A stretch of DNA of 64,000 bases, taken from the NCBI GenBank assembly GCA_028583415.1, contig CM053265.1, positions 26,939,815-27,003,814 of the forward strand. Direction: 5' to 3'. This document shows, in pieces, positions 1 through 11,332 of this stretch. Under the pieces are notes generated by a model that saw nothing but the letters and a program-made list of their open reading frames with translations, searched no databases and had not been told where the DNA came from. The translations under genes and the position numbers were made by a program. The stretch is from Protea cynaroides. Lineage: Eukaryota; Streptophyta; Magnoliopsida; Proteales; Proteaceae. Numbering within the stretch: position 1 is the first letter of the stretch; each line of letters starts with the position of its first letter.

Positions 1-1452
1 TCAAAAATATTCGCAACGATGAAGATTGTACCTGATATAACTGATGAAGTGAAAGCAGCTATTAAATCAGACCCTTATCTGAGAACGGTACAAGAAGACA
101 TCGAAAAAGGTAGGACGACTCCTGAGTTCACCTTGGATGATGAAAAGGTACTAAAGTACAAAGGAAGAGTATGTGTTCCTGAAACGGGAAACTTGGACAT
201 TAGACACAGACTAATGAAGGAAGCTCACACCACTGCCTATTCGGTACATCCTGGAAGTACAAAGATGTATCATGATTTGAAGAAATTATATTGGTGGAGA
301 GGAATGAAAGCAGATGTAGCTAAATTCGTGTCTCAATGCCTAAATTATCAGAGGGTGAAGGCTGAATGACAAAGACCTATAGGATTGTTGCAGCCACTGC
401 CAGAATCAGCATGGAAATGGGACTGCATCACTATGGACTTCGTCACCGGATTACCATTTACTCCTCGAGTAGTTGACGTGGTCTGGGTGATTGTGGATCG
501 TCTGACTAAGACAGCTCGCTTTATAGCTATACGACCACAGTATACCCTGGAGAGGTTAGCCAAATGATAAGTAGATAACATTGTCTGATTAAATGGTGTA
601 CTTGAAAGCATTGTGTCTGATAGAGACCCACGCTTTACTTCAAAGTTTTGGGAAGGATTGCAAAAGGCTATGGGTACAACGTTAAAGTTCAGTACTGCAT
701 TCCATTCTCAGACAGACAGACAGTCGGAGCATACCATTCAGATTTTAGAAGACATGCTTCAAGCCTGTGTAATTGATTTTAATGGATCATGGGATGAGAA
801 ACTACCATTGATCGAGTTTGCCTATAACAACAGCTATCAGGCTACTATACAGATGTCACCCTATGAAGCACTGTATGAAAGGAAGTGTCGAACTCCTCTG
901 TTTTGGAATAAAGTTGGAGAACGTAGCATCGTTGGACCAGAATTTATTGAAGAGACTTGTCGAGTAGTCAACATTATCAAAGAAAGAGTTAGAACGGCTC
1001 AGAATCGTCAGAAACAGTATGCAGATACTCGACGTCGAGACCTTGAATTTGTCGTAGGTGATAAGGTATTCTTGAAAGTATCACCTATGCGAGGTTTAAA
1101 ATGAATCGGACAGAAAGGAAAGCTAAGTCGGACATATGTCGGGCCACATGAGATTCTAGCTAAACGTGGAAGAGTGGCTTATCAATTAGCACTACCACCA
1201 TCTATGTCAAGTGTGCATGATGTATTTCATATCTCTTTATTAAATAAGTACGTCAGAGATCCAACATACGTTTTGACAGCAGATCCACCAGATCTAACTG
1301 ATGATTTGACATTTGAAGTAGCACCAACTGAAATCACTAGTCGAAAGGTTCAACGTCTACGCAACCGTGACATATACTATGTTAAGGTCACCTGGAAGAG
1401 CCGAGATATAGAAGAGATCACATGGGAAGAAGAGAATGCTATGCAAAAGTAA
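1..1452 (+). pseudogene. Tekay-like chromovirus integrase with chromodomain, C-terminal part of pol (decayed)
   Basis: One reading frame (frame 1) runs from the window edge to TAA at 1450-1452 and is the integrase end of a Ty3/gypsy polyprotein. In order it shows an HHCC-type zinc region (HRLMKEAH near 200, CLNYQ near 340), the catalytic core (WDCITMDF near 420, VSDRDPRF near 614, QSEHTIQ near 725, giving the D, D and E positions), the HDVFHISLL joint near 1216 and a chromodomain-like tail (YYVKVTWKSRDIEEITWEE near 1375). The frame is never shifted but has stops at 367, 565, 568, 589 and 1102; the one at 1102 sits where the family has Arg, as expected from CGA to TGA. Gag, protease and RT lie left of the window. 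It cannot give a working integrase. The 3' LTR of the same element starts 72 bp downstream. Family is sure; clade (Tekay/Del) is inferred from the chromodomain and LTR type. Confidence 0.93.
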
Positions 1453-1508
1453 TATTCTCACCTTTTCGACTCAGAAGGTATGTACAAATTTCGATGACGA
1501 AATTTTTA

Positions 1509-1524
1509 ATAAGAGGGGGGGAGT
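1509..1524 (+). other. polypurine tract of the outer Tekay-like element
   Basis: A purine run (AAGAGGGGGGGAG with flanks) directly precedes the LTR start at 1525. It primes plus-strand DNA synthesis in LTR retrotransposons. It is a single copy, unlike the duplicated version at 8446-8518. Confidence 0.8.
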
Positions 1525-3340
1525 TATAAGACCCATATCGAACTAACCGGTCTTACCACCTTGTACCAGGTCTACCTATCATGGTTGAGCCAAGTGGACC
1601 AAGTGCGTAAAGAAATCACAAGACCAGGTATGAGTCTAACCCAAAAACAGTAAATGTGAGGGTAGGGTCGCATGCCTAAACAGGTAGGGTCGATCCCACC
1701 TCAACAGAAGTCCAACCCATGACTTTTTAGTCGTAGGGTCGCATGACTAAGAAGGTGTAGGGTTGACGGATCCTGTGACCCTACGTCCGACCCTACGATG
1801 ACAGACAGAAACCAGAAATTAGGAAACTTTCCTAATTCAAAGGGGATCTTTCCTAAACTCATTGGGACTTATTATGGAGGATTTTCCTCAATAAATAGGA
1901 TGTCCCTTAGCCTCTTTCATTCCTTTAGAACCCTAATTGAAAGTGAGAGAAAGAGAAAGAGAAAACGAAGAAAAGAAGAGAAGGAAACTTAAAGAAGAAG
2001 AATAAGGAAGAGGAGAAAGTTCAGAGAAACCTCTGAATAAAGGTATGAACCTAATTCCCTACCTGAATAAGAGATCCTGAAATAGTTATAAAGAACATAG
2101 AATTAGGAGAAACCCAAATCATCCATCCATGGACAAGTTCCAAGAGATTCCATGGAGAAAATTGTTATGGACAATGAATAGTGTATAACTTGGAGTTTTG
2201 AGCCATAGAACAATCATAGAATGGACCATGAACGTAAGTCAAAGGATCCAAACATGAAAGAATGGACTTTAGAATGAAAGGTCGACTCAAAATACGTGTG
2301 GTCGCACGTAGGGTCGAATGATATCCGACCCTACAAGGCCACAGGATCCACCACATGCCCTTGGGAAGTCCCAGGGAGGGTGTGGTCGCACATAGGGTCG
2401 AATGGTATCCGACCCCACGTCCTACCCTACACCCTAGGGTTGCAGAAACTGCTACCCTAGGTGCTACCTATCTGCGACCCTATGATTTCAGTTAGTCTAA
2501 ATTTATTAGAATTAATTCTAATTAAAATCTATCGACTTGTTAGGTCTTTCTAGTGATTTTAAAAGTGATTCATAAAGCTTGAACGAGGATCTACGCTCAA
2601 CCAAAGGTGAGGGAACAAGACATAAACTAATTGGCTAATAATAAATAATTTTTGAGTCCAATACCATGAATGATTCTATGCTTGTATGATTGTAATGTGC
2701 GTATCACATGTCATACAATATTTCTGTTATTATTGTTCATGCATATTTAATTTCTATTTATTTATAATATGATGTTGATGATGATGCTAGGAATAGGCAT
2801 GTGATTGTATATGTGTGGTTAGTGTACTTGATGCGAGTGGGGCATCAGGGGGAGGACATGACACTGTGGTTCAGCCTGGTCACCAGACTCTAGCTCTATC
2901 TCTACTCAAGTCTTGTCCACTAACATCATCGTATCGCCATTACCTTAGTAGAACTATTACGTCATAAGGCATCAGGGGAGGTGGTCTCAGACGGTGTAGT
3001 CTCTGACTCTGCCGGGGGGCCTTAGCTTTATCTCTATGGACATATTGAGGGATGCTAGGGTGAGGCCTTGGATACACTGTTTGACATTAGGATTGGTTAG
3101 TTGTGAGCCTAGTGTGCAAGCCCTCGCCAACAGGGGCTTACGTGTTGGTATGGGTAAAGCATCAAGGGAAGTGTGATGTGGTGCGGTCCTAAGCACTTTA
3201 GCTCTATCTCTATTCCATGGTGGGTGCATGTAGAGGCAGCAATGGTGTTTCATCCGTTGGGCGGTTCCACACATTCGTGTATAGAGGTGCGACGGCCACC
3301 TATCCTTTCTATTGCACATTGCAAACTTATGAACCAGACT
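1525..3340 (+). repeat. 3' LTR of outer Tekay-like element, first segment
   Basis: This is the first 1816 bp of a ~2330 bp LTR later split by two insertions. It starts TATAAGACCC (family consensus TGTAAGACCC, so TG has become TA) right after the polypurine tract. It contains a GGGTCG-type palindromic block (1665-1798), a TATA-like sequence (1889-1898) and a second block (2280-2480). It breaks at 3340 where a reverse solo LTR is inserted, and resumes at 5610 and again at 15504. Short reading frames inside it are not genes. Confidence 0.88.
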
Positions 3341-5604
3341 TATCACACCCCAATTCCGTACTATTCAGAATGGTGTGATGAACCGTTAATAAACCAACGG
3401 TTCAACCAGGATCTCTAATAGGCTGTGTCCATTAAAAATAAAATTATATACATCCACAACCATAATCAGAATAAATAGACAATAGCGGAAGTCTTACTAA
3501 CAAATGAACTGAGAAATCTAACTGTGATAATCATAAATAAAATATCAAGTTATTGTTATATCAACTGAAACATAAATAAATAAAATATCAATTACATTCC
3601 TTTAATAAATTCAAACAAAATCTAATCAAATACGCATGAGTTGCACTCGCATGAGGGATCATGCGTATCCACTAAGTCTTCAGCTTCCATTCCCGCAACA
3701 CGCGCGTACACCAGAGCACTCATATAATCTTCGACCGTAGTACTTGCATCATCAACTAAAAATATTCGATGTCGAGAGGGTAAGCACACATCATGGCTCA
3801 GTGAGAAAACAAAACAATGCAACAAACATATGTATGCATTCAATTCATATCCTTGGTCTGGTATATAAGTTTGCAATGTGCTATAGAAAGGATAGGTGGC
3901 TGCCGCACCTCTATACACGAGTGTGTGAAGCCTCCCAAAGGTAACGTTTATTGTCGTCCTACATGCACCCACCATGGACAATGTATACACAAAGGTCATG
4001 TTTATTGTTGTACCAGTTGCCCATACCAACACGTAAGCCCCTGCTGGCGAGGGCTCGCAAACTGGGCTCGCAACTAACCAATCCTAATACCAATCAGTGT
4101 ATCCAAGGCCTCACCCCAGCATCCCTTAATACGTCCATAGATATAGGGCTAAGGCCCCCCGGCAGAGTTAGAGACTACACGGTCCGAGACCACCTCCCCT
4201 CATACCCTACGACGTAATAGTTCTGCTAAGGCAATGGCGACACGACGATGTCAGTGGACAAGACATGAGTTGGAGATAGAGCTAGAGTGCTGAGGCCCCG
4301 CCTATGACACCTCCCCCTGATACTCGCTCACATTAAGCACACCAACCACACACATACATTCACATGCCTATTCCTATCATCATCATCATCATCATGTTAT
4401 AAATAATAATTTAAATATGCATGAATAGTAATAATAGAATATTGGATGACATGTTGAATGCACATAACAAGCATACACGCATAGAATCAATCATGGCATT
4501 GGACTCAAGAATAAAACAGTTTATTATTAACCAATTAGTTTAGGTCTTATTCCCTCACCTTTGCTTGATCGTAGGTCCTCTTTCAAGCTTTAAGAATCAA
4601 CTAAATATCAATATTATATCACTAGAAGACCTAATCAAGTCGATAGAATTTAATTAGAATTAATTTTGATTTTAAAAGCATGCTGTTAACTGGGGGTCGA
4701 TGCCAGGGTCGGAGGTTCCATCGACCCTGGGTGCGACCACTCACAGTCTGGACTTTCCGAACACTGGGGGTCGATTGTTAGGGTCTGGTAGGGTCGATTG
4801 GCCATCGACCCCCCGTGCGACCCCCTGTGGGTTTACTCGAAATTCTCATCCTACAGTCCATTCTTCGTGTTTGGGGTCCTATGGCTTGCTTCTACAATCC
4901 ATTCCACACATGTTCTATGGTCTAGAACCGTAGTTCATTCACCTTTTTGGCTTTTATGATTTCCCCCATGGTTTTCTATAAAAACCTAACCATGGGTGGA
5001 TGATTTGGGTTTCTCCTAGATCATATCCTCTTCACTATCTATTCTAAGGTCTATAGAATTACATGGAGATAGTATCCATACCTGAGAATTAGGCTTGGTT
5101 CTCTGAAGCCTTCTCTTTGATCTTCTTCTCCACTTTTCCTTCTCTTCTCTTTCTCTTTCTCTTCTCTTTCCCTTCTCTTTCTCTCAATCCAATTAGGGTT
5201 CTAAAAGGAGTGAAAGAGGCTTAGGGACGTCCTATTTATATAGTAAAAACTCCCAAAATAAGTCCCATTGAGATTAGGAAAGAATCCCATTGAAATTTGA
5301 AAAGTTCCTAATTCACGGTTTTCTATTGGCAGACTGGGGTCGATGAGGGGGTCGGAGATCCCGTCGACCCCTGGTTCTAAAATGTCCGACCCCTGGTTAA
5401 AAACTCAGGGTCTGACTTTCTATCTTGGGGGGTTCGACCCAGCCTAGCTGGGTGTGCGACCCTCCCCCTATTTTTAATGTTTTTGGGTCAGTTTAATACC
5501 TGGGATCGCGATCTCCCTCACGTACTTGATCCATTTGGCTCGACCATGATGGCTAGACCTGGTTCAAGGTGGTAAGATCGGGTTAGTTTGATACGGGTCT
5601 TACA
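3341..5604 (-). mobile_element. Solo LTR, Tekay-like family, nested in the outer LTR
   Basis: This 2264 bp LTR lies in reverse orientation. Its left end TATCACACCCC and right end GGGTCTTACA are the reverse complements of the family ends (TG...CA, first base pair mutated on the left). It is flanked by a slightly decayed 5 bp target duplication, AGACT at 3336-3340 and AGACC at 5605-5609. No internal region remains, so it is a solo LTR left by recombination between two LTRs. It carries a TATA box (5232-5243, minus strand), two palindromic blocks (5335-5465 and 4690-4830) and an open copy of the LTR-internal reading frame ending at 3622. Confidence 0.87.
5232..5243 (-). promoter_or_regulatory. 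TATA box of the solo LTR
   Basis: On the minus strand this reads CTATATAAATAG. The same motif sits at the matching place in the sister LTRs (8061, 15125; forward version at 41141), so it is the probable Pol II core promoter of the family. Confidence 0.65.
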
Positions 5605-5609
5605 AGACC

Positions 5610-6062
5610 AAAGATATGAATTGAATACATGCATATGTTTGTTGCATTGTTTTGTTTGATCACTGAGCCGTGATGTGTGCTCACCCTTTCGACGTCAAAT
5701 ATTTTTAGTTGATGATGTAGGTACTACCGTAGAAGATTATATAAATGCTCCGATGTATGGACATGCGGCGGCGATGGACGCTGAAGTTGTGATGGAGTCG
5801 CATGATTCGTCATGCGAGTGCAACTCTTGTGTTTTCGATTAAATTTTTATTTAAATTATTTAGACGATGTAATTGATTAAATTATTTTATTTTATGTCTC
5901 AATATTTTTTAAGATAATTGAATATTTTATTTATGTTATCATCTTTAGACTCTCAGTTCATTTAATATATAAGACTTCTATTATTGTGTATTTACTCTGA
6001 TTATGGTTGTAGATGTGTATGGTTTAAGCAAATGGACACAGCCTATTCGAGATCATGGTTGA
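5610..6062 (+). repeat. 3' LTR of outer Tekay-like element, middle segment
   Basis: This continues the outer LTR after the solo-LTR insertion. The break interrupts a sequence that is continuous in sister copies (…GAACCAGAC / CAAAGATATGAATTG…). It contains the LTR-internal reading frame (5708-5842). The segment ends at GGTTGA, where the 9.4 kb element is inserted. Confidence 0.88.
5708..5842 (+). other. LTR-internal open frame shared by sister LTRs (copy A)
   Basis: A short open frame read VDDVGTTVEDYINAPMYG…, ending CECNSCVFD and TAA. The matching place in three reverse LTRs encodes near-identical peptides with the same stop (minus strand, ending at 3622, about 6346 and 13412). A diverged version is at 42729-42841. 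It has no ATG at its start and is preceded by a pyrimidine-rich stretch and AG, so it could be an exon-like segment rather than a stand-alone gene. No function is recognised. Confidence 0.4.
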
Positions 6063-8445
6063 TGTCACACCCCAAATTCTGCTCCAACCAGAATGGTGTG
6101 ATGAACCGTCAATAAGCCAACGGTTCAACCAGGATCTCACAATAGGCTATCCCACATATGATAAATCAAAACAAATTCCACATTAATCAGAGGTAATAAA
6201 ATAAATAGCGGAAGTCTTATAGTAAATGAACTGAGAATCTAACTGTGATAACCATAAATAAATATCAAATTATTGTTAAATCAACTGAGACATAATTAAA
6301 TAAATATCAATTACATGTCTTTAATAAAATCTAAACAAAATCTAATCGAATACGCATGAGTTGCACTCGCATGAGGAGTCATGCATATCCACTAAGTCTT
6401 CAGCTTCCATTGTCGCCACATGCCCGTATACAGGAGCGTTCATATAATCTTCAACGGTGGTACCTGCATCATCAACTAAAAGTATTCAAATTCGAAAGGG
6501 TGAGCACACATCACGGCTCAGTGAGCAAACAAAACAATGCAACAATACATATGCATGCAATCAATTCATATCTTTGGTCTGGTTTAAAGTTTGCAATGTG
6601 CTATATAAAGGATAGGTGGCCGCCGCACCTCTATACACGAGTGTGTGGAAACGCCCAATGAAAACGACACTGTCGCCTCACATGCACCCACCATGGACAA
6701 TATACACCCCATGAAAACGGCATGGATGTACCGGTTGCCCATACCAACACGTAAGCCCCTGCTGGCGAGGGCTTGCAAACTGGGCTCGCAACTAACCAAT
6801 CCTAATGTCAAACAATGTATCCAAGGCCTCACCCCAGCATCCCTCAATACATCCATAGAGATAGAGCTAGGGTCTGGTGACCAGGCTGAACCACAATGCC
6901 ACGTCCCCCCTGATGCCCTACGACATATTAGTTCCACTAAGGTAATGGCAATACGATGATGTTAGTGGACAAGACTTGAGTAGAGATAGAGCTAGAGTCT
7001 GGTGACCAGGCTGAACCACAATGTCACGTCCTCCCCCTAATGCCTCACTCGCATCAAGCACACTAACACTTGTTTAGTGGACATGACTTGAATAGACCAT
7101 GGCACAATATACCCCGATGACAACGGCATCGAAGTACCGGTTGATACCATCCCTACCCGCACCATGTACACCAACCAAACACAAACATTCACATATCTAT
7201 TCCTACCATCATCAACATCATAATGTTATAATCAATAAATTTAAATATGCATGAACAGTAATAATAGAAATATTGGATGACATGTTGAATGCACGTTACA
7301 AGCATACACGCATAGAATCAATCATGGTATTAGACTCAAGAAATAAAAACAGTTTATTATTAACCAATTAGTTTAGGTCTTATTCCCTCACCTTAGCTTG
7401 TTAATAGATCATCTTCCAAGCTTTAGAATTACCTTTTTAATGTTATTATATTTCTAGAAGACCTAACAAAGTCGATAGAATTTAATTAGAATTAATTCTG
7501 AATTTAAAAACCATCCTGTTAACTGGGGGTCGGAGGTAGGGTCGGAGTCATGATCGACCCCTGGTGCAACCCCCCCCCCCCTCTTCTGGACTTCCCGAAC
7601 ACTGGGGGTTGATGCTCCGGTCTGGTAGGGTCGATTTGCCATAGACCCCCTGTGCGACCCCCTGTGGGTTTTGTTGATTTTTCTGCTTTCAGTCCATTCT
7701 TCGTGTTTGGAGTCCTATGGCTTGCTACTACAGTCCATATTACACATGTTCTATGGCCTAGAACCATGATTCATTCACCTAAATGGCATTCATGACTTTC
7801 CCATGGTTTTTCCATGAAAACCTAACCATGGGTTGATGGTTTGGGATTCTCCGAGATCATACTCTCTTCATTATCTAACCTAAGGTCTGTAGAAACTCAT
7901 GGAATTAGTATCCATACCTGAGAAGAATACTCCTTCTCTGCAACTCTTCTCCTTTTTGCTTTCTTCTCTTCCTTGCTTCTCTTCTTCTTTTCTTCCTTCT
8001 CTTCTCTTTCTCTCAATCCAATTAGGGTTGTAAAAGGAGTGAAAGAGGCTTAGGGACGTCCTATTTATAGAGTAAAATCTCCCAAAATAAGTCCCATTGA
8101 GTTTAGGAAAGGTTCCAATTGAAATTAGGAAAGTTTCCTAATTTTTGGTTCGTGCTGCTTTTCCCGAATAATGGGGGTCGATGAGGGGATCGATGAGGGG
8201 GTCGGATAATCCGAGACCCCCTGCGACCCTTGGTCATGGGTCGATGGTGGGGGTCGATGAGGGGGGTCGGACCTGCCTATTTAGGCATGCGACCCTACCC
8301 TCATTTTGACTGTTTTTGAGCAAATTTTCATACTGGGTCTTGGGTTTCTTTACACACTTGGTCCACTTGGCTCGACCATCATATGTAGACGGGTCATGAC
8401 ACGAAATGTAAGGTTGGACCAAGTTCATGGCGTGCGGGTCTTACA
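6063..8445 (-). repeat. 3' LTR of the 9.4 kb element
   Basis: 2383 bp. The left edge TGTCACACCCC and right edge GGGTCTTACA reverse-complement to a TG...CA LTR. TATA box at 8060-8070 (minus strand). GGGTCG-type palindromic blocks lie at 8168-8290 (upstream of TATA) and 7523-7662 (downstream). The LTR-internal open frame is present near 6346-6480 but carries a stop just upstream where its sister has CGA. Confidence 0.9.
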
Positions 8446-8518
8446 ACTCCACCACCCTTAAAAGAAATTTCGTCCTCAAAATTTGAACGTACGGATCTTA
8501 CAACTTCCCCCTCCTTAA
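8446..8518 (-). other. Duplicated polypurine tract and duplicated LTR-start sequence
   Basis: Read on the minus strand, a pure-purine tract (AAGGAGGGGGAAG, 8505-8517) is followed by a LTR-like start TGTAAGATCCGTACG ending at 8502. Then comes a 57 bp unit with a second tract (AAGGGTGGTGGAG), and then the true LTR start TGTAAGACCC at 8445. The two TGTAAGA starts are exactly 57 bp apart, as in the solo LTR at 40681-40738. Confidence 0.75.
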
Positions 8519-8857
8519 TATAAATTTTATCCTCAAAATTTTGAATTTACTTCGGAGTCAATAGGTGGGAATTCTATTTCCGCATTGCATCTTCTTCCTC
8601 TATGCACTCTTCTCCACATCTTGTCTTTGCCAGGTTACCTTCATATAATAATTATCCCGGCTTTGGAAACATTGTACCTTCCCACTAGTGAACTAGGCTA
8701 GTACCACTTCAATAGTTAAACATTCTATCTAATCCAGTGATTCCGTGGTCAATACCTTTGATATGGATCTCCAATGTACTTATTCAATAGAGACACACGA
8801 AATACATCATGCACACTAGACATGGATAGCGGTAACGCTAATTGATGTGTAACTTTT

Positions 8858-10010
8858 CTACATCTCTCCAAAGTTTATAAGATCCGACAGATATATATAA
8901 TATAACTTTCCCTTCTTGTCTAATCGTTTCAAACTACGCATAACTGATTTCTTCAAGAACACTTTGTCCCTTATGGTGAACTCAAGGTCTTGGTGTCTCT
9001 TCTGACATCTTGAGCTATCCTGCCCCTTTTCCTTGACCTTGTTTGCCACTCGATGCTTCTCTTCATTAGACTTAGGTCTCAAATTCTTCATTCACCAACT
9101 CCATTCCAAAACAAAGGAATTTAACATTTCTACCTTACCATGCTTTATAGGTGACATTTACATAGTAGCTTGGTAGCAACTTCAATTCACGGTTACTTCT
9201 CAATTCAAGTTCCTTGAAATCAATTTTACAAGCTCGGAGCATATCTCTTAGGATCTGTATAGTCCACTCCGACTGTCCATTGGTTTAAGGTAAACTGCGG
9301 TACTAAACTTAAACTTTGTCCCCATTATTTTTTGTAGATCCTCCCAAAACTTCGAGATAAGGCATAAGCCTCTGACCGACACTAAGCTCTCATGCATACC
9401 ATTCAATCTGGCAATACTATCCACATATAGCTTAGTTAACCGCTCCAAAGCATACCGAGGTCGTATAGCAATGGACTGAGCTATTTTCATAAGGTGATCA
9501 ACAATCACCCAACCAGGTCAACCGATTTGGGAGTCAGTGGCAATTCATTGGCCTAGTTCACGATACTGCAGTTCCATTCAAAAGTTAGGGCTTGGTTTTC
9601 CTTTTCTAAGTCTGCTTACACCGTCCCTATATACAGACCTAACAAAACTACTACTTCTACTTCATCCATCAATTCAGAGATGATCTTTAATGCCACAAGC
9701 GCAACCGACGAACCATTGCTCCATAAGTTCCTCCATAAATTCTCGCTTATTTGGATCATCACGAGTTTCTATTATATGTTACTCTCCTTCCAAATCTGAA
9801 TTTATTGTTGTGAAACATAAGGTAGTAGTATACTGGGTCCTTCCTTGGACTTCATAATTCCCATCGGCGATCGTATAAGTAGTTTGTAGTCTAAAGATTT
9901 AAGGGGTATATTTAACTTCTTTCCAATATAAAAGGATGAGTAGCTCCATAATCAAAGAGCACTCTGGCAGGAATGCCATTACTAGGTATGATACCTGTGA
10001 TTTGTTTTAA
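8858..10010 (-). pseudogene. pol remnant: protease and integrase pieces, RT and RNase H deleted
   Basis: Near 9930-10010 the minus strand reads IPSNGIPARVLFDYGATHPF, the retroviral-type aspartic protease motif with DTGA changed to DYGA. From about 9550 down to 9248 it reads integrase core sequence (VIVDHLMKIAQSIAIRPRY, then ISKFWEDLQKIMGTKFKFST). 8858-9091 reads the region after the core (DLEFTIRDKVFLKKSVMRSLKR). Several stops and frameshifts separate the pieces. The ~2 kb that should encode RT and RNase H is absent between protease and integrase. The first integrase aspartate and the zinc region are not recognisable. Confidence 0.8.
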
Positions 10011-10130
10011 TTTAGTCTACATGCTCATGCAATGTAACATAAAATGACAGGTTCAGGTCATACCTGTGACCACATCAGACGATGTGGCAGCATCCTTGGC
10101 TAAAACAGCGTAAACTCTTCCTTGCTGTAG

Positions 10131-11326
10131 TTATTTTCTGGGCTTAGTACACTCTCTTGAGACATGCCCTACTTGGTTGCAGTTAAAACATCTGATCCCC
10201 TCATCATTTTGCTTTGGTTGCCGTGGGGTTGCTGAAATGGTTTTGGTTGCAGCATTGAAGCCCTGGGTACGGAAGGGTTGGAATACCTTGGTGTTGCCTC
10301 CGTTGTAAAAATTTTCATTTGGCCTTTTTATTCCCCTATTTTGAGTAAAATAGCTCTCTTTCTGGCTCGACTCTATTACTCGAGCAATTTGTACAGCTTC
10401 ATTGTAGATTTTCTTCTCCAGTCCCAAAACATGTTCGCGTATGCTTCCCCTAAGTCCCATGACGAACCTTCGGATTTTCGTATCCTCCTCTTGCATACTG
10501 ACTGGTGCAAAGAAAAATAGCTCCTCATAACGCTGTTGATATGCGTCGACAGTCATCTGCCCCTGATACAAACTCTGGAACTCTCTCTCCATAGAATCTC
10601 TGAAACTTCTAGGGAAGTATTTCTCAAAGAATGCCTCTTTGTATATATCCCAGGTCAAGTGGGTGTGTTTGGTTAATAGATATGTCCTGGTAGACTTCCA
10701 CCAATGGTGTGCATCGCTCTTGAGCATAAATGTGGCACACAACACTTTCTCCTCATTTACTGTCATCATCATAAAATTTCTTTCCATTTCATCAATCCAG
10801 TGTGCCTGCCACAAAGGATCTGCTGGCTTACCATCGAATTCTTTGGGCTTCATCTTAAGAAAATGCCCGACCAGTTTGGAGCGGTCCAGCTGATACAGAG
10901 CATAGGCCCCATACATAGGTGGTTGGTACTGATAACCACCTTGAGCTATCTCAGGGTTTTGCACTGGAGCTTGCATGACTGGTGTTTGAGGTGCATAGGG
11001 TACTGCATTATTTCCCCCGGTATTGTGCTTTTCCGTCCCGGCGGCATCCGTGTCGTATGTGCAGCTGGAAAAACCACGCCTATGGCAGCTTGCATATTAG
11101 TTTGCACCTGTTGTATTTGTTGCAGTTGTTGTGCCAAGTTCATTACGACTGTAACTAAATCTATAGGTGGGGCTGGCAAGTTTGTAGGATTTTCCTAACC
11201 ATTATCTGCTGGCGGTGACACGTTTGGATTCTCTGGTACTTCAAGAATTTCATGACTGGTTTCATCTACCGGTGGTGGTGGTGGGATTTGGTTACGTCCT
11301 CGTCTGTTCCCTCTTCGCCCAGCCAT
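10131..11326 (-). pseudogene. gag of the 9.4 kb Tekay-like element
   Basis: The capsid-nucleocapsid gene of a Ty3/gypsy element. It starts at ATG 11324-11326 (MAGRRGNRRGRN, followed by a proline run) and ends at TAG near 10131. A TAG stop at 11195-11197 and a frame change near 10950-11000 break it. The 281-residue main open part holds the capsid domain (AHHWWKSTRTYL, MTVDAYQQRYEELFF) and a CCHC zinc knuckle (CFNCNQVGHVSREC) close to its C-terminus. The knuckle binds genomic RNA in this family. It would not give a full-length product. Confidence 0.9.
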
Positions 11327-11332
11327 TTCCTA

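Noticed and set aside
3173..4217. Several 60-136 codon frames on both strands in the Tekay LTRs
   Set aside because: They differ between sister LTRs, lack domains and mostly arise by chance. Only the VDD…CVFD frame recurs with the same stop and is reported separately.
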